Shown here piece after piece: positions 25,089 to 30,996 of a stretch of DNA of 30,996 nucleotides. Position 1 is the first letter of the stretch. Each line of letters starts with the position of its first letter. The stretch lies in the NCBI GenBank assembly GCA_039184055.1, contig JBCDBH010000022.1, forward strand, positions 1 through 30,996, in the 5' to 3' direction. Source of the stretch: JBCDBH01 sp039184055 (lineage in GTDB: Bacteria; Acidobacteriota; Thermoanaerobaculia; Multivoradales; J023). Made by a program: the position numbers and the translations under genes. The notes under the pieces were generated by a model. That model ran no database searches and was not told the DNA's origin. It saw only the letters and a list, made by a program, of their open reading frames with translations.

Positions 25089-25117
25089 TTGTGCAGATGC
25101 AAGGTGCCTGCTAGACT
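25089..25117 (+). promoter_or_regulatory. Putative sigma-70-type promoter of the PilZ/AMIN gene
   Basis: TTGTGC (25089-25094) and TAGACT (25112-25117) are separated by 17 nt. The -10 ends exactly 10 nt before the ATG at 25128, so transcription would start about at the start codon, i.e. a leaderless or near-leaderless mRNA. The intergenic gap after the M19 gene is 79 nt. Confidence 0.4.
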
Positions 25118-25127
25118 TGTTCGGATT

Positions 25128-27902
25128 ATGTCGGATCCTATCTCGGCGCCCGCCGCTCCCGATGCGGCCACTCTCGGCCGCAGCTTCGCCACCTTCCGCA
25201 CCTTCATCGAAGATTTGTCGTCGCACGTTTCGTTGCGGGGCATGTTCTTCGAAAGCGAGCGGCCCAAGCCCGTCGGTAGCCGTGTACAGATCGATCTGCG
25301 TTTGGTGGACGGGTTCCAGCTGGTCCGTGGCGAAGGTGAGGTCGTATGGATTCGACCCGAACAGACCGCCGCCGATCAACCGGCTGGGATGGGTGTGCGT
25401 TTCGATGCTCTCGATGAGAACAGTCGGGAGCTGGTGCTCAAGATTCTCGAAGAGCAGGTCAAGTCGGGTGGTTCGCCATTCGAGCTCGAACCCCTGCCGC
25501 CGGGCGCCACCGCGGCACCGGTATGGCGAGCTTCGGGCAACGTCGCGGCCGATCCCGAACCGTCGCAGGAGGATCTGCCTTTCGATGCTCCGTGGGGCGC
25601 GAACTTGGGCGAGATCCCGGGCGAGTTGCTCGACGATGCCGATGCCGAGCCGACCATGATGGCGACTCGTCTTCCCGCCGCGGAAGAAAACTCCACGACG
25701 CTCTTCGACGAGCCTCCCGGTGACGGAGCCTTCGCGACGACCCGTATGGATCCGGTCAGTCCCGACGGGGTCGGCACAGACGCGGTCGGCACAGACGCGG
25801 TCGGCACAGACGCGAGCTTCGCGGACGAGGGTCCGAGCTTCGAGCTGGCCGATGACGGTCCGAGCTTCGAGCTCACCGACGACGGCCCCAGCTTTGCGAT
25901 CGAGGACGATGCGCCGGTATTCGATCTCGAAGACGACACGGGTGGCGCCCAGGATCTCGATAGCAGCCCGAGCTTCGAGGCGACCGGCGAGGGTGATGCC
26001 GACCGGTTCTCGGCGCTCGACTTCGATCTGACCGAGGAAGATCCCGAGATCGAAGAAGCGCTCAAACGCACCGGGCCGATCGACCCGTCGATCATTCCGA
26101 AATCGCCCAGCGGTGAGCTCAACCAGCCGCTGCCTCTACGTGGGCCGGTGGCGCCAAGAGCTGTCGCGCCAGAGCCGGCCGCGCCGTCGCCGGCCGCGCC
26201 TATGCCGGCCGCGCCGGGGGCGCCTCAGCCTATGCCGGCCGCACCAGGGGCGCCTCAGCCGTCGCCGGCCGCACCTATGCCGGCCGCGCCTATGCCGGCC
26301 GCGCCGATCGCAGCCGAGCCTGCAGACATAGCGCCCGAGCCTACGCCGGCCGCAGCTGCACCCGAGCCGGCCGCGCCGACCGAGAACATGGAGCTGGAGC
26401 TCGAAGCGGACGATTCGTTCGGTGCTTCCTTCACCTTCGAAGACGATGGTGAAGCGGCGGTCGACGCACCGCTCGACAACGCCGTCTTTGGCGATCCACC
26501 CGCGACGAGTGAACCGGTTGCTCCAGCGGCGACGTCACCGCCCGTGCTTCCCGATGCGCCGACCGTCGAGTTCACCGAGGAAGATTTCGCCTTCGAGCTC
26601 GAAGCCGACTCCGAAGACGACCTCGGTCTCGATTTCGATACGCCACCCGCCACATTGGTCGAGCCCCCGCCCGATGTCGAACCCGGAGATGCACCCGGCT
26701 TCCAGACCGCCCTAGAGCAGCCGCCGCCGGCAGCGCCTATGCCAGCCGCGCCGCCGCCGGTCGCGCCTGTGCCGGCCGCGCCGCCGCAAGGGGCACCGGA
26801 CGCGGGTATGGATGCGACTTCACTGATGGGAGTAACGGAGCCCGTTGGCGCGGCGCCCGCTAGCACGGCGCCCGAGCCGGCCGCGCCGGCTGCACCACCG
26901 CCCTCTCCCCTGAGCTTTTTGGGCAACGAAACGTCTGAGCCAGCTGATCCGTCTTCGGCCGACGCCGGGACCGACGAGGATGCGCCGGCTGCTCCCTATT
27001 GGCTCGAGGAGATGGGCGAGAGCGGTGGTGGTGATGCTCAGAAGCCGGGTATGAGCTCGCGGTTGACCGGGAGCCTGCCAGGCATCGCCATCGCCGTGGT
27101 CTTACTCGCCGCCCTCGGCGCGATTTGGTTCTTCCGAGAGCCTCTACTCGGTTTGGTCGGTATGGGCAACGAGCCGGAGATCGCCAGAGCGGATCTGCCC
27201 CCGATGCCTCAGCCCTCCGCGGCTCAGGACGAAGCCGCCACCGAGCCCGAAGCGGATCTCGATGCGCTCGACGATCTACTCGCCGCCGCCGATGGCGGGG
27301 TCGCCGCGGATGACGAGTCGACGGATCCGAGACGAGCGACCGGTACGACGGGCACCGATCCCGCCGCGCTAGATGAAATCGACGCCATGCTCGGCAACGA
27401 CGATGCCGTGGCAGGCGCTGAACGCCCCGCGCCGGCCGCGTCGCCACCGCCGCCACGCCGGCAAACGCCGCCGCCTCCCACCACGACCGCGCCACCGCGT
27501 CGCGCCGGGACGGATCGCACACCTACGGCAGCCACCCAGGCGCCACCTCGGGCGCCACCGGCGTCACCACGTGGGGCGAGCTCGGCGACGAAGATCGTCA
27601 CCATTTCGCACACCACTCGTGGCGAGGCGACCGTCATCACGATCCGTGGTGATGGTCCGCTCGGCGCGGCTTCGTTTCAGCATTCTTCACTCGGTGATCG
27701 TGAGCTGGTGCGTATCCAGGGGATCGGCGAACCGTATATTGCCAACGAAATCCAGGTGGGTAGCAGCCAAGTTCGTCGGATCCGTACCGGTTTTCATCCA
27801 GGATCTCCCAGTGCACTCCATGTGGTCGTGGATTTGGCTCATTTTGGCGCCGCCGCCGACGTCGCTTTGCGTAACGATGCGATCGAGATCGTTATTCGCT
27901 GA
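25128..27902 (+). CDS. PilZ-like, transmembrane, AMIN-domain envelope protein
   Basis: A 924-aa protein; the ATG at 25128 is preferred over an upstream extension starting at 24882 because that overlaps the M19 gene. Residues ~20-112 are a PilZ-like domain of the Myxococcus-type (VSLRGMFFES, VGSRVQIDLRL, GEGEVVWIRP, GMGVRFDAL); the usual RxxxR c-di-GMP motif is not clear and N/D-x-S-x-x-G reads HVSLRG. Residues ~115-640 are disordered and acidic, with VGTDA and GPSFELxDD repeats and long Ala/Pro stretches. One transmembrane helix follows (GIAIAVVLLAALGAIWFF, ~650-668), then a Pro/Thr linker and an AMIN-like beta domain at ~822-924 (KIVTISHTTRGEATVITIRG, HVVVDLA). AMIN domains bind peptidoglycan or secretin parts in the periplasm. 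It probably links a cytoplasmic signal to the envelope; the exact role is unknown. Confidence 0.82.
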   Translation: MSDPISAPAAPDAATLGRSFATFRTFIEDLSSHVSLRGMFFESERPKPVGSRVQIDLRLVDGFQLVRGEGEVVWIRPEQTAADQPAGMGVRFDALDENSRELVLKILEEQVKSGGSPFELEPLPPGATAAPVWRASGNVAADPEPSQEDLPFDAPWGANLGEIPGELLDDADAEPTMMATRLPAAEENSTTLFDEPPGDGAFATTRMDPVSPDGVGTDAVGTDAVGTDASFADEGPSFELADDGPSFELTDDGPSFAIEDDAPVFDLEDDTGGAQDLDSSPSFEATGEGDADRFSALDFDLTEEDPEIEEALKRTGPIDPSIIPKSPSGELNQPLPLRGPVAPRAVAPEPAAPSPAAPMPAAPGAPQPMPAAPGAPQPSPAAPMPAAPMPAAPIAAEPADIAPEPTPAAAAPEPAAPTENMELELEADDSFGASFTFEDDGEAAVDAPLDNAVFGDPPATSEPVAPAATSPPVLPDAPTVEFTEEDFAFELEADSEDDLGLDFDTPPATLVEPPPDVEPGDAPGFQTALEQPPPAAPMPAAPPPVAPVPAAPPQGAPDAGMDATSLMGVTEPVGAAPASTAPEPAAPAAPPPSPLSFLGNETSEPADPSSADAGTDEDAPAAPYWLEEMGESGGGDAQKPGMSSRLTGSLPGIAIAVVLLAALGAIWFFREPLLGLVGMGNEPEIARADLPPMPQPSAAQDEAATEPEADLDALDDLLAAADGGVAADDESTDPRRATGTTGTDPAALDEIDAMLGNDDAVAGAERPAPAASPPPPRRQTPPPPTTTAPPRRAGTDRTPTAATQAPPRAPPASPRGASSATKIVTISHTTRGEATVITIRGDGPLGAASFQHSSLGDRELVRIQGIGEPYIANEIQVGSSQVRRIRTGFHPGSPSALHVVVDLAHFGAAADVALRNDAIEIVIR
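25770..25814 (+). repeat. 15-bp tandem repeat (3 perfect units) coding VGTDA
   Basis: gtcggcacagacgcg occurs three times in perfect tandem, coding VGTDA x3 in the PilZ protein's linker. It is followed by about three 10-11-residue GPSFELxDD repeats (to ~25935). In-frame length variation is expected here. Confidence 0.93.
26150..26380 (+). repeat. Ala/Pro-rich low-complexity coding repeat
   Basis: Repeated gccggccgcgcc-type blocks code for PAAPMPAAP and GAPQP units within the disordered linker of the PilZ protein. A shorter similar block recurs near 26720-26790. No other function is seen. Confidence 0.85.
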
Positions 27903-27990
27903 TAGCAATCGATCTTCGTATTGGCGAAATCTCTTTGGTGTGGGAGAATCAGCGCGCTTAGTCCGTGTTCGCTGGTTGTGTGTCTAACCT

Positions 27991-28018
27991 TTGAAGTCGA
28001 GGATCGACTCGATACAAT
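27991..28018 (+). promoter_or_regulatory. Putative sigma-70-type promoter of the XRE regulator
   Basis: TTGAAG (27991-27996) and TACAAT (28013-28018; 5 of 6 consensus) are 16 nt apart. The -10 ends 10 nt before the ATG at 28029, so the mRNA should be nearly leaderless. This spacing is why the ATG at 28029 is chosen over the one at 28017, which lies inside the -10. Confidence 0.5.
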
Positions 28019-28028
28019 GGCGGCCCTT

Positions 28029-28460
28029 ATGTCAGTAGAAAAAGAGCTAGATCGAATCCTGACCCTTCTCAGAAACAAAATTCGTGAGAAAGGGTTTACC
28101 CAGCTCGAGGTCCAAGACGCTCTGGGTTGGGGGCGCAGCTACATCAGTCAGCTGCTTACGAAACAGAAGTCGCTGCGGGTCGAGCAGGTGCTCCGGATTC
28201 TCGGTGTCATCGGTGTCGATCCAGCCCAGTTCTTTGGTGAGCTGTACCACTTCATGCCTCATGCCGGGGTCCATCTGGACGAATATCCGGATCCCCGTGG
28301 TTTGCAACGCGGTGCTCAGGCGCTCGAACAAGAAGTCGATTCGATGCGCACCTTGCTCGACGGTGTCGTGACGTTGCTCACCGAAAAAGACGTTTTCGAG
28401 CCCGAGCAGGTCGCCGCCTTGCGCGCCGCGGCCGCCGCCGCGATCGCCGAGCAGGCCTGA
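28029..28460 (+). CDS. XRE-family helix-turn-helix regulator
   Basis: A 143-aa DNA-binding protein. Residues ~6-70 form an XRE/Cro-type HTH (KIREKGFTQLEVQDALGWGR, SYISQLLTKQKSLRVEQVLR), with FTQLEVQ as helix 2 and GRSYISQLL as recognition helix. This is followed by a segment (IGVDPAQFFGELY) often seen in this group. Residues ~95-118 may form a short coiled coil (QALEQEVDSMRTLL), and the C-terminus is Ala-rich helical, likely for dimerisation. The start is discussed with its promoter. The Nudix gene begins 7 nt after its stop, so the two are probably cotranscribed. Its targets are unknown; nearby candidates include its own promoter. Confidence 0.85.
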   Translation: MSVEKELDRILTLLRNKIREKGFTQLEVQDALGWGRSYISQLLTKQKSLRVEQVLRILGVIGVDPAQFFGELYHFMPHAGVHLDEYPDPRGLQRGAQALEQEVDSMRTLLDGVVTLLTEKDVFEPEQVAALRAAAAAAIAEQA

Positions 28461-28467
28461 GTCCGGA

Positions 28468-29055
28468 ATGGCCGGCAGCGGCGACCGGCACGACGCTGAT
28501 CGTCGTCCACACGCCGAGCTACTCGAACATCGCCCGATCTATCGTGGCAAGGTGGTTCACCTTGCCGTCGAATCGATTCGCCTGCCTGGTGGAGTCGAGG
28601 TCGATCTCGAGGTGATTCGTCACCCGGGAGCCTCGGCCGTCGTTCCGATCGACGATCAGGGGCGAGTCGTTTTGGTGCGTCAATACCGGCACGCCGCGGG
28701 TGGCTGGCTGCTCGAAGTGCCCGCCGGCAAGCTCGATCCAGGTGAAGATCCGGTCGATTGCGCACGCCGCGAGACTGAAGAAGAAACGGGTTTCTCGCCG
28801 GGCAACCTCGAGAGTCTCGGGCCGATTTACACCACGCCCGGGTTCGCCGACGAGAAGATCTGGCTTTTTCTCGCCACCGACCTGCAACCGAGTCATCAGC
28901 GGCTCGAGGACGATGAGCTTCTCGAAGTCGAGCTTTTGCCGTGGCCCGAAGCCGTGGCCGCGGCGCGTGACGGCGATTTGATCGACGGCAAGACCGTCAC
29001 CGCGATTCTGCGGGTCGCGGCTCGATTCGGCACCGACTGGGACGGTAAGCGCTGA
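28468..29055 (+). CDS. Nudix hydrolase, ADP-ribose pyrophosphatase type
   Basis: A 195-aa enzyme that splits ADP-ribose and similar nucleoside diphosphate sugars to AMP plus sugar phosphate. Residues 87-109 fit the Nudix box GX5EX7REUXEEXGU: G87, E93, R101-E102, E105-E106 and G108, with Thr at the hydrophobic U103 position. P124 in YTTPGFADEK lies 15 residues beyond the box, the mark of the ADP-ribose pyrophosphatase subgroup. Preceding strands (GASAVVPIDDQGRVVLVRQYR) match the family too. The start ATG is 7 nt after the XRE stop, which suggests translational coupling or at least a shared transcript. It is a housekeeping-type enzyme. Confidence 0.93.
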   Translation: MAGSGDRHDADRRPHAELLEHRPIYRGKVVHLAVESIRLPGGVEVDLEVIRHPGASAVVPIDDQGRVVLVRQYRHAAGGWLLEVPAGKLDPGEDPVDCARRETEEETGFSPGNLESLGPIYTTPGFADEKIWLFLATDLQPSHQRLEDDELLEVELLPWPEAVAAARDGDLIDGKTVTAILRVAARFGTDWDGKR

Positions 29056-29059
29056 AACG

Positions 29060-29806
29060 TCAGCGCGCGAGCGCTCGGCTCGCGGCGTCGTGAAGCTTGG
29101 CGGCCAGCTCTTTGCGATGGGTCGCCTGCACGGCCGTGGCGCCAAAGTGAATATGAGCGGTGAAGCCCGGCATACAAAGCAAGCGGAACAGATGAGGGAC
29201 GAGTAGAGCGTCACCGTGCCACGCCACGCTGTCGCGCGCCGGTGCTTTCGGGTCGTCGGCGTGGTATCGAATCACCGCCCAATGAACCGGTTTGTGACGT
29301 GTCGCCGCGACCTCGAGCAACGAAGGCCGGAACGGCAGAATGGTCTCACCGGGGCTGCTCGTGCCTTCGGGAAAAATGATGGCGCCGAGCGGCAGGGCCC
29401 ACTTGGCTTCCATCTGATCGATCACCCGCACCAAGTCTCGACGTTGTCCACGGTCGATGAAAATCGTGTCGCCGGCGCGCACCGTCGTGCCGAGAAACGG
29501 CCACTTGGCGATATCGGCTTTGGCGACGAAGGCGGCGTCGACCACGGCGGCGAGCAAAGGGATGTCGACGTAACTGAGGTGGTTCGAGACTAGCAGGAAC
29601 GACCCGGTGGGTGGTGTGCCGGTCACCCGGACCCGAGCGCCAAAGCCGAACAGGAGCGCACGGCCCCAGCCGCGCATCAGCGGGTTGCGCCAACGAAGCC
29701 ACCAGACTCGGCAGCGGTCACGCCAAGGCGCGATCAGGATGAGCGCCGTCTGGCAGACGATCGTGGCGATGAGGATGACCGGGAGACGCCAAAGCAATCT
29801 CAGCAT
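29060..29806 (-). CDS. plsC: 1-acyl-sn-glycerol-3-phosphate acyltransferase (PlsC family)
   Basis: A 248-aa membrane-associated acyltransferase that adds the second acyl chain to lysophosphatidate. The HX4D catalytic motif is NHLSYVD (H76, D81); further family motifs are FIDRG (116-120), FPEGTSS (145-151) and a PVHWAVIRYH strand. The N-terminal ~30 residues are hydrophobic (LPVILIATIVCQTALILIAP), a membrane anchor. The gene is convergent with the Nudix gene, 4 nt between the stops, and its last codons contain an inverted repeat (cgcgagc/gctcgcg, 29066-29084) without a U-tract. Several PlsC-like paralogues exist in such genomes, so the substrate is not certain. Confidence 0.92.
   Translation of the reverse strand: MLRLLWRLPVILIATIVCQTALILIAPWRDRCRVWWLRWRNPLMRGWGRALLFGFGARVRVTGTPPTGSFLLVSNHLSYVDIPLLAAVVDAAFVAKADIAKWPFLGTTVRAGDTIFIDRGQRRDLVRVIDQMEAKWALPLGAIIFPEGTSSPGETILPFRPSLLEVAATRHKPVHWAVIRYHADDPKAPARDSVAWHGDALLVPHLFRLLCMPGFTAHIHFGATAVQATHRKELAAKLHDAASRALAR
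29066..29084. terminator. GC-rich inverted repeat at convergent gene ends (weak terminator candidate)
   Basis: cgcgagc and gctcgcg (7-bp arms, 5-nt loop) lie inside the plsC 3' end, just past the Nudix stop. There is no T-run on either side, so intrinsic termination is doubtful. It is the only hairpin noticed where the two convergent genes meet. Confidence 0.2.
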
Positions 29807-29853
29807 GACGTCAATCTAGCAGTCATGAAGCTGGCTTGCCTGCGGATCGAGCG

Positions 29854-30996
29854 TCACTCGATTTTCGGACGCTCGGCGGGTACGAGCGCCTCGCCCGCCG
29901 CGAGCGTGTCGCGTACCCATGCAAACACGGCTCTGTCCAGATCTTTGCGCGCTGGTTTGCGTTTTGCCGCCGAGGCGAGGGGGAGCCGGAGCCGTGGATT
30001 GTCGGCGAGCTGTTCACGATGACGCTCGAGAAAGGCCCAATAGAGATCGGCGAGCGGACAGGTCTTTTTCGGGTCGAAAACACAATCCGAGCAGTAGTCG
30101 CTCATCTTGTTGATGTAGTTGGCCCCCGATACGTAGGGTTTGGTGGTCATCAAGGGGCCGGTCCCGAACGTGCCCATCGCGAGGACATTGGGCTCGACCA
30201 CCCAATCGTAGGCGTCGACATAGGCGACCCAGAACCAATCGGTGAGCTCGCGGGGTGAGACGTCGAGCAAGGTGGAGATGTTGGCCAACACCATCAGCCG
30301 GGTGATGTGGTGGCTCCAGCCTTCATGCCAGACCGTGTCGACGACATGGTCGAGGCAAGCGAGCCCGGATGGTTTTCCCCACCATGCGGGAGGAAGCGGG
30401 TTGTGCGCGCCGAGCACGGACGGTGTGGCGCCGCCCTCGCCGGGCTCATCAGTCGACGCCCCTGTATTTGTTGCCACCGTTTCGCTCCATGAACGCCCCG
30501 ACCAGCTTCGGTAGCCACCATCGCCGGGTGCGTCGAGGGTCGGGATCGATTCGGCTTCCCCCGTGGGGCTGGGCAGGAAACGAAAACCATCGGTGTGTTC
30601 CGAGACGTGACGCATGAATTCACGCCAGCCGAGCAGTTGACGGACAAAGCCCTCGAGGCTGGCGAGCGGCAGGTCGAGCGCCAGGACATCGTCGAGCACG
30701 CGTCGTGGGGTGAGCCGGTGAAGGTTGACCAGCGGTGAGGTGCGGCTGTGGAAGAGGGTCGTTTCATGCCGCGACATGGCGTCTTCATAGGGGCCGAAGA
30801 GCGGCAGACATGCTTCTTTGGCCCACTGCCACCAGCGGGTCGCATCGGCGGCCGTGGCGGGGAGGGAGGCGGGATCGAGTCGGCCGGGATGATGCGCGAA
30901 GGTGGACGCGACGAGCTCGATCACCTCGGTGGTCACGGCGTCGGGAACGAAGGTGGGAACACGGGGCGCGGCGGGTTCACCCGGCCAAAACTTGCG
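29854..30996 (-). CDS. Iron-sulfur photolyase/cryptochrome-like protein (FeS-BCP type), partial
   Basis: The frame stays open from the right edge (30996) to a stop at 29854, 380 residues; the N-terminal antenna-binding part lies outside, since FeS-BCP proteins run about 510 residues. An internal GTG at 30936 is not the real start. Family motifs are the H-H-ITRLMVLANISTLL helix, WFWVAYVDAYDWVVEPNVLAMG (key residues VDAYDWV-PNV-MG) and TTKPYVSGANYINKMSDYC. Four Cys that hold the [4Fe-4S] cluster are present: one in KEACLPLF and three in YCSDCVFDPKKTCPL. The family repairs (6-4) photoproducts with light via FAD or acts in light signalling. A basic C-terminus follows. Strand and position separate it from the injection system. 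Confidence 0.92.
   Translation of the reverse strand, partial: RKFWPGEPAAPRVPTFVPDAVTTEVIELVASTFAHHPGRLDPASLPATAADATRWWQWAKEACLPLFGPYEDAMSRHETTLFHSRTSPLVNLHRLTPRRVLDDVLALDLPLASLEGFVRQLLGWREFMRHVSEHTDGFRFLPSPTGEAESIPTLDAPGDGGYRSWSGRSWSETVATNTGASTDEPGEGGATPSVLGAHNPLPPAWWGKPSGLACLDHVVDTVWHEGWSHHITRLMVLANISTLLDVSPRELTDWFWVAYVDAYDWVVEPNVLAMGTFGTGPLMTTKPYVSGANYINKMSDYCSDCVFDPKKTCPLADLYWAFLERHREQLADNPRLRLPLASAAKRKPARKDLDRAVFAWVRDTLAAGEALVPAERPKIE

Noticed and set aside
24882..25127. N-terminal extension of the PilZ protein
   Set aside because: It overlaps the M19 dipeptidase in another frame and reads as Arg/Ser/Cys-rich filler; the PilZ-like domain begins after the ATG at 25128.
25770..25814. Short regular repeats as a possible CRISPR array
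   Set aside because: Units are 15 bp in perfect tandem without spacers and lie in frame in a coding sequence.
26255..26926. Minus-strand Gly/Ala/Ser-rich frame (223 aa)
   Set aside because: Antisense of the Ala/Pro repeat linker of the PilZ protein; no start signals or domain features.

Overview
The window comes from a GC-rich genome. The best guess is a myxobacterium-like (Myxococcota) chromosome. The main clue is a PilZ-like domain of the type common in Myxococcus, fused through long Ala/Pro-rich disorder to an AMIN domain. This assignment is an inference. No rRNA, tRNA, CRISPR array or transposase was seen.

Positions 23787 to 1 (minus strand) hold one tightly packed operon for a contractile, phage-tail-like injection machine, read right to left. 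In order it encodes: a small tail/baseplate adaptor candidate; a 1090-aa helical protein that may set tail length; an 861-aa multi-pass membrane protein with a faint phospholipase C-like N-terminus; a probable tail terminator; the sheath; the tube; a tail assembly chaperone; a 393-aa disordered protein; the hub (gpD/gp27-like); the spike (gpV/gp5-like); a spike tip (PAAR-like); gp25-, gpJ- and gpI-like baseplate wedge proteins; then five exterior or fibre-type proteins (carboxypeptidase-regulatory-like plus PASTA, a PASTA-like protein, a beta-rich protein, a collagen-triplet fibre and an Asp-box beta-propeller protein cut by the left edge). Eleven of the 18 gene junctions are 4-nt ATGA or GTGA overlaps. 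No capsid, terminase, lysis, integrase or AAA+ ATPase gene is visible, so this is a tail-like injection system rather than a complete prophage. The operon continues past the left edge, so missing parts may lie there.

A 115-bp divergent intergenic region (23788-23902) separates the operon from plus-strand genes: an M19 membrane dipeptidase, a PilZ/transmembrane/AMIN protein, a small XRE-type regulator and a Nudix ADP-ribose pyrophosphatase. Two of these have promoter-like elements placed exactly 10 nt upstream of their start codons, which suggests leaderless transcripts. Convergent to them on the minus strand are a PlsC acyltransferase and the C-terminal part of an iron-sulfur photolyase/cryptochrome, cut by the right edge. 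This right-hand block looks like ordinary chromosome.

The most novel part is the injection system itself. It combines a membrane-spanning protein encoded between the candidate tape measure and the terminator, a disordered protein in the usual tape-measure position, and an exterior set mixing PASTA, collagen and Asp-box folds.
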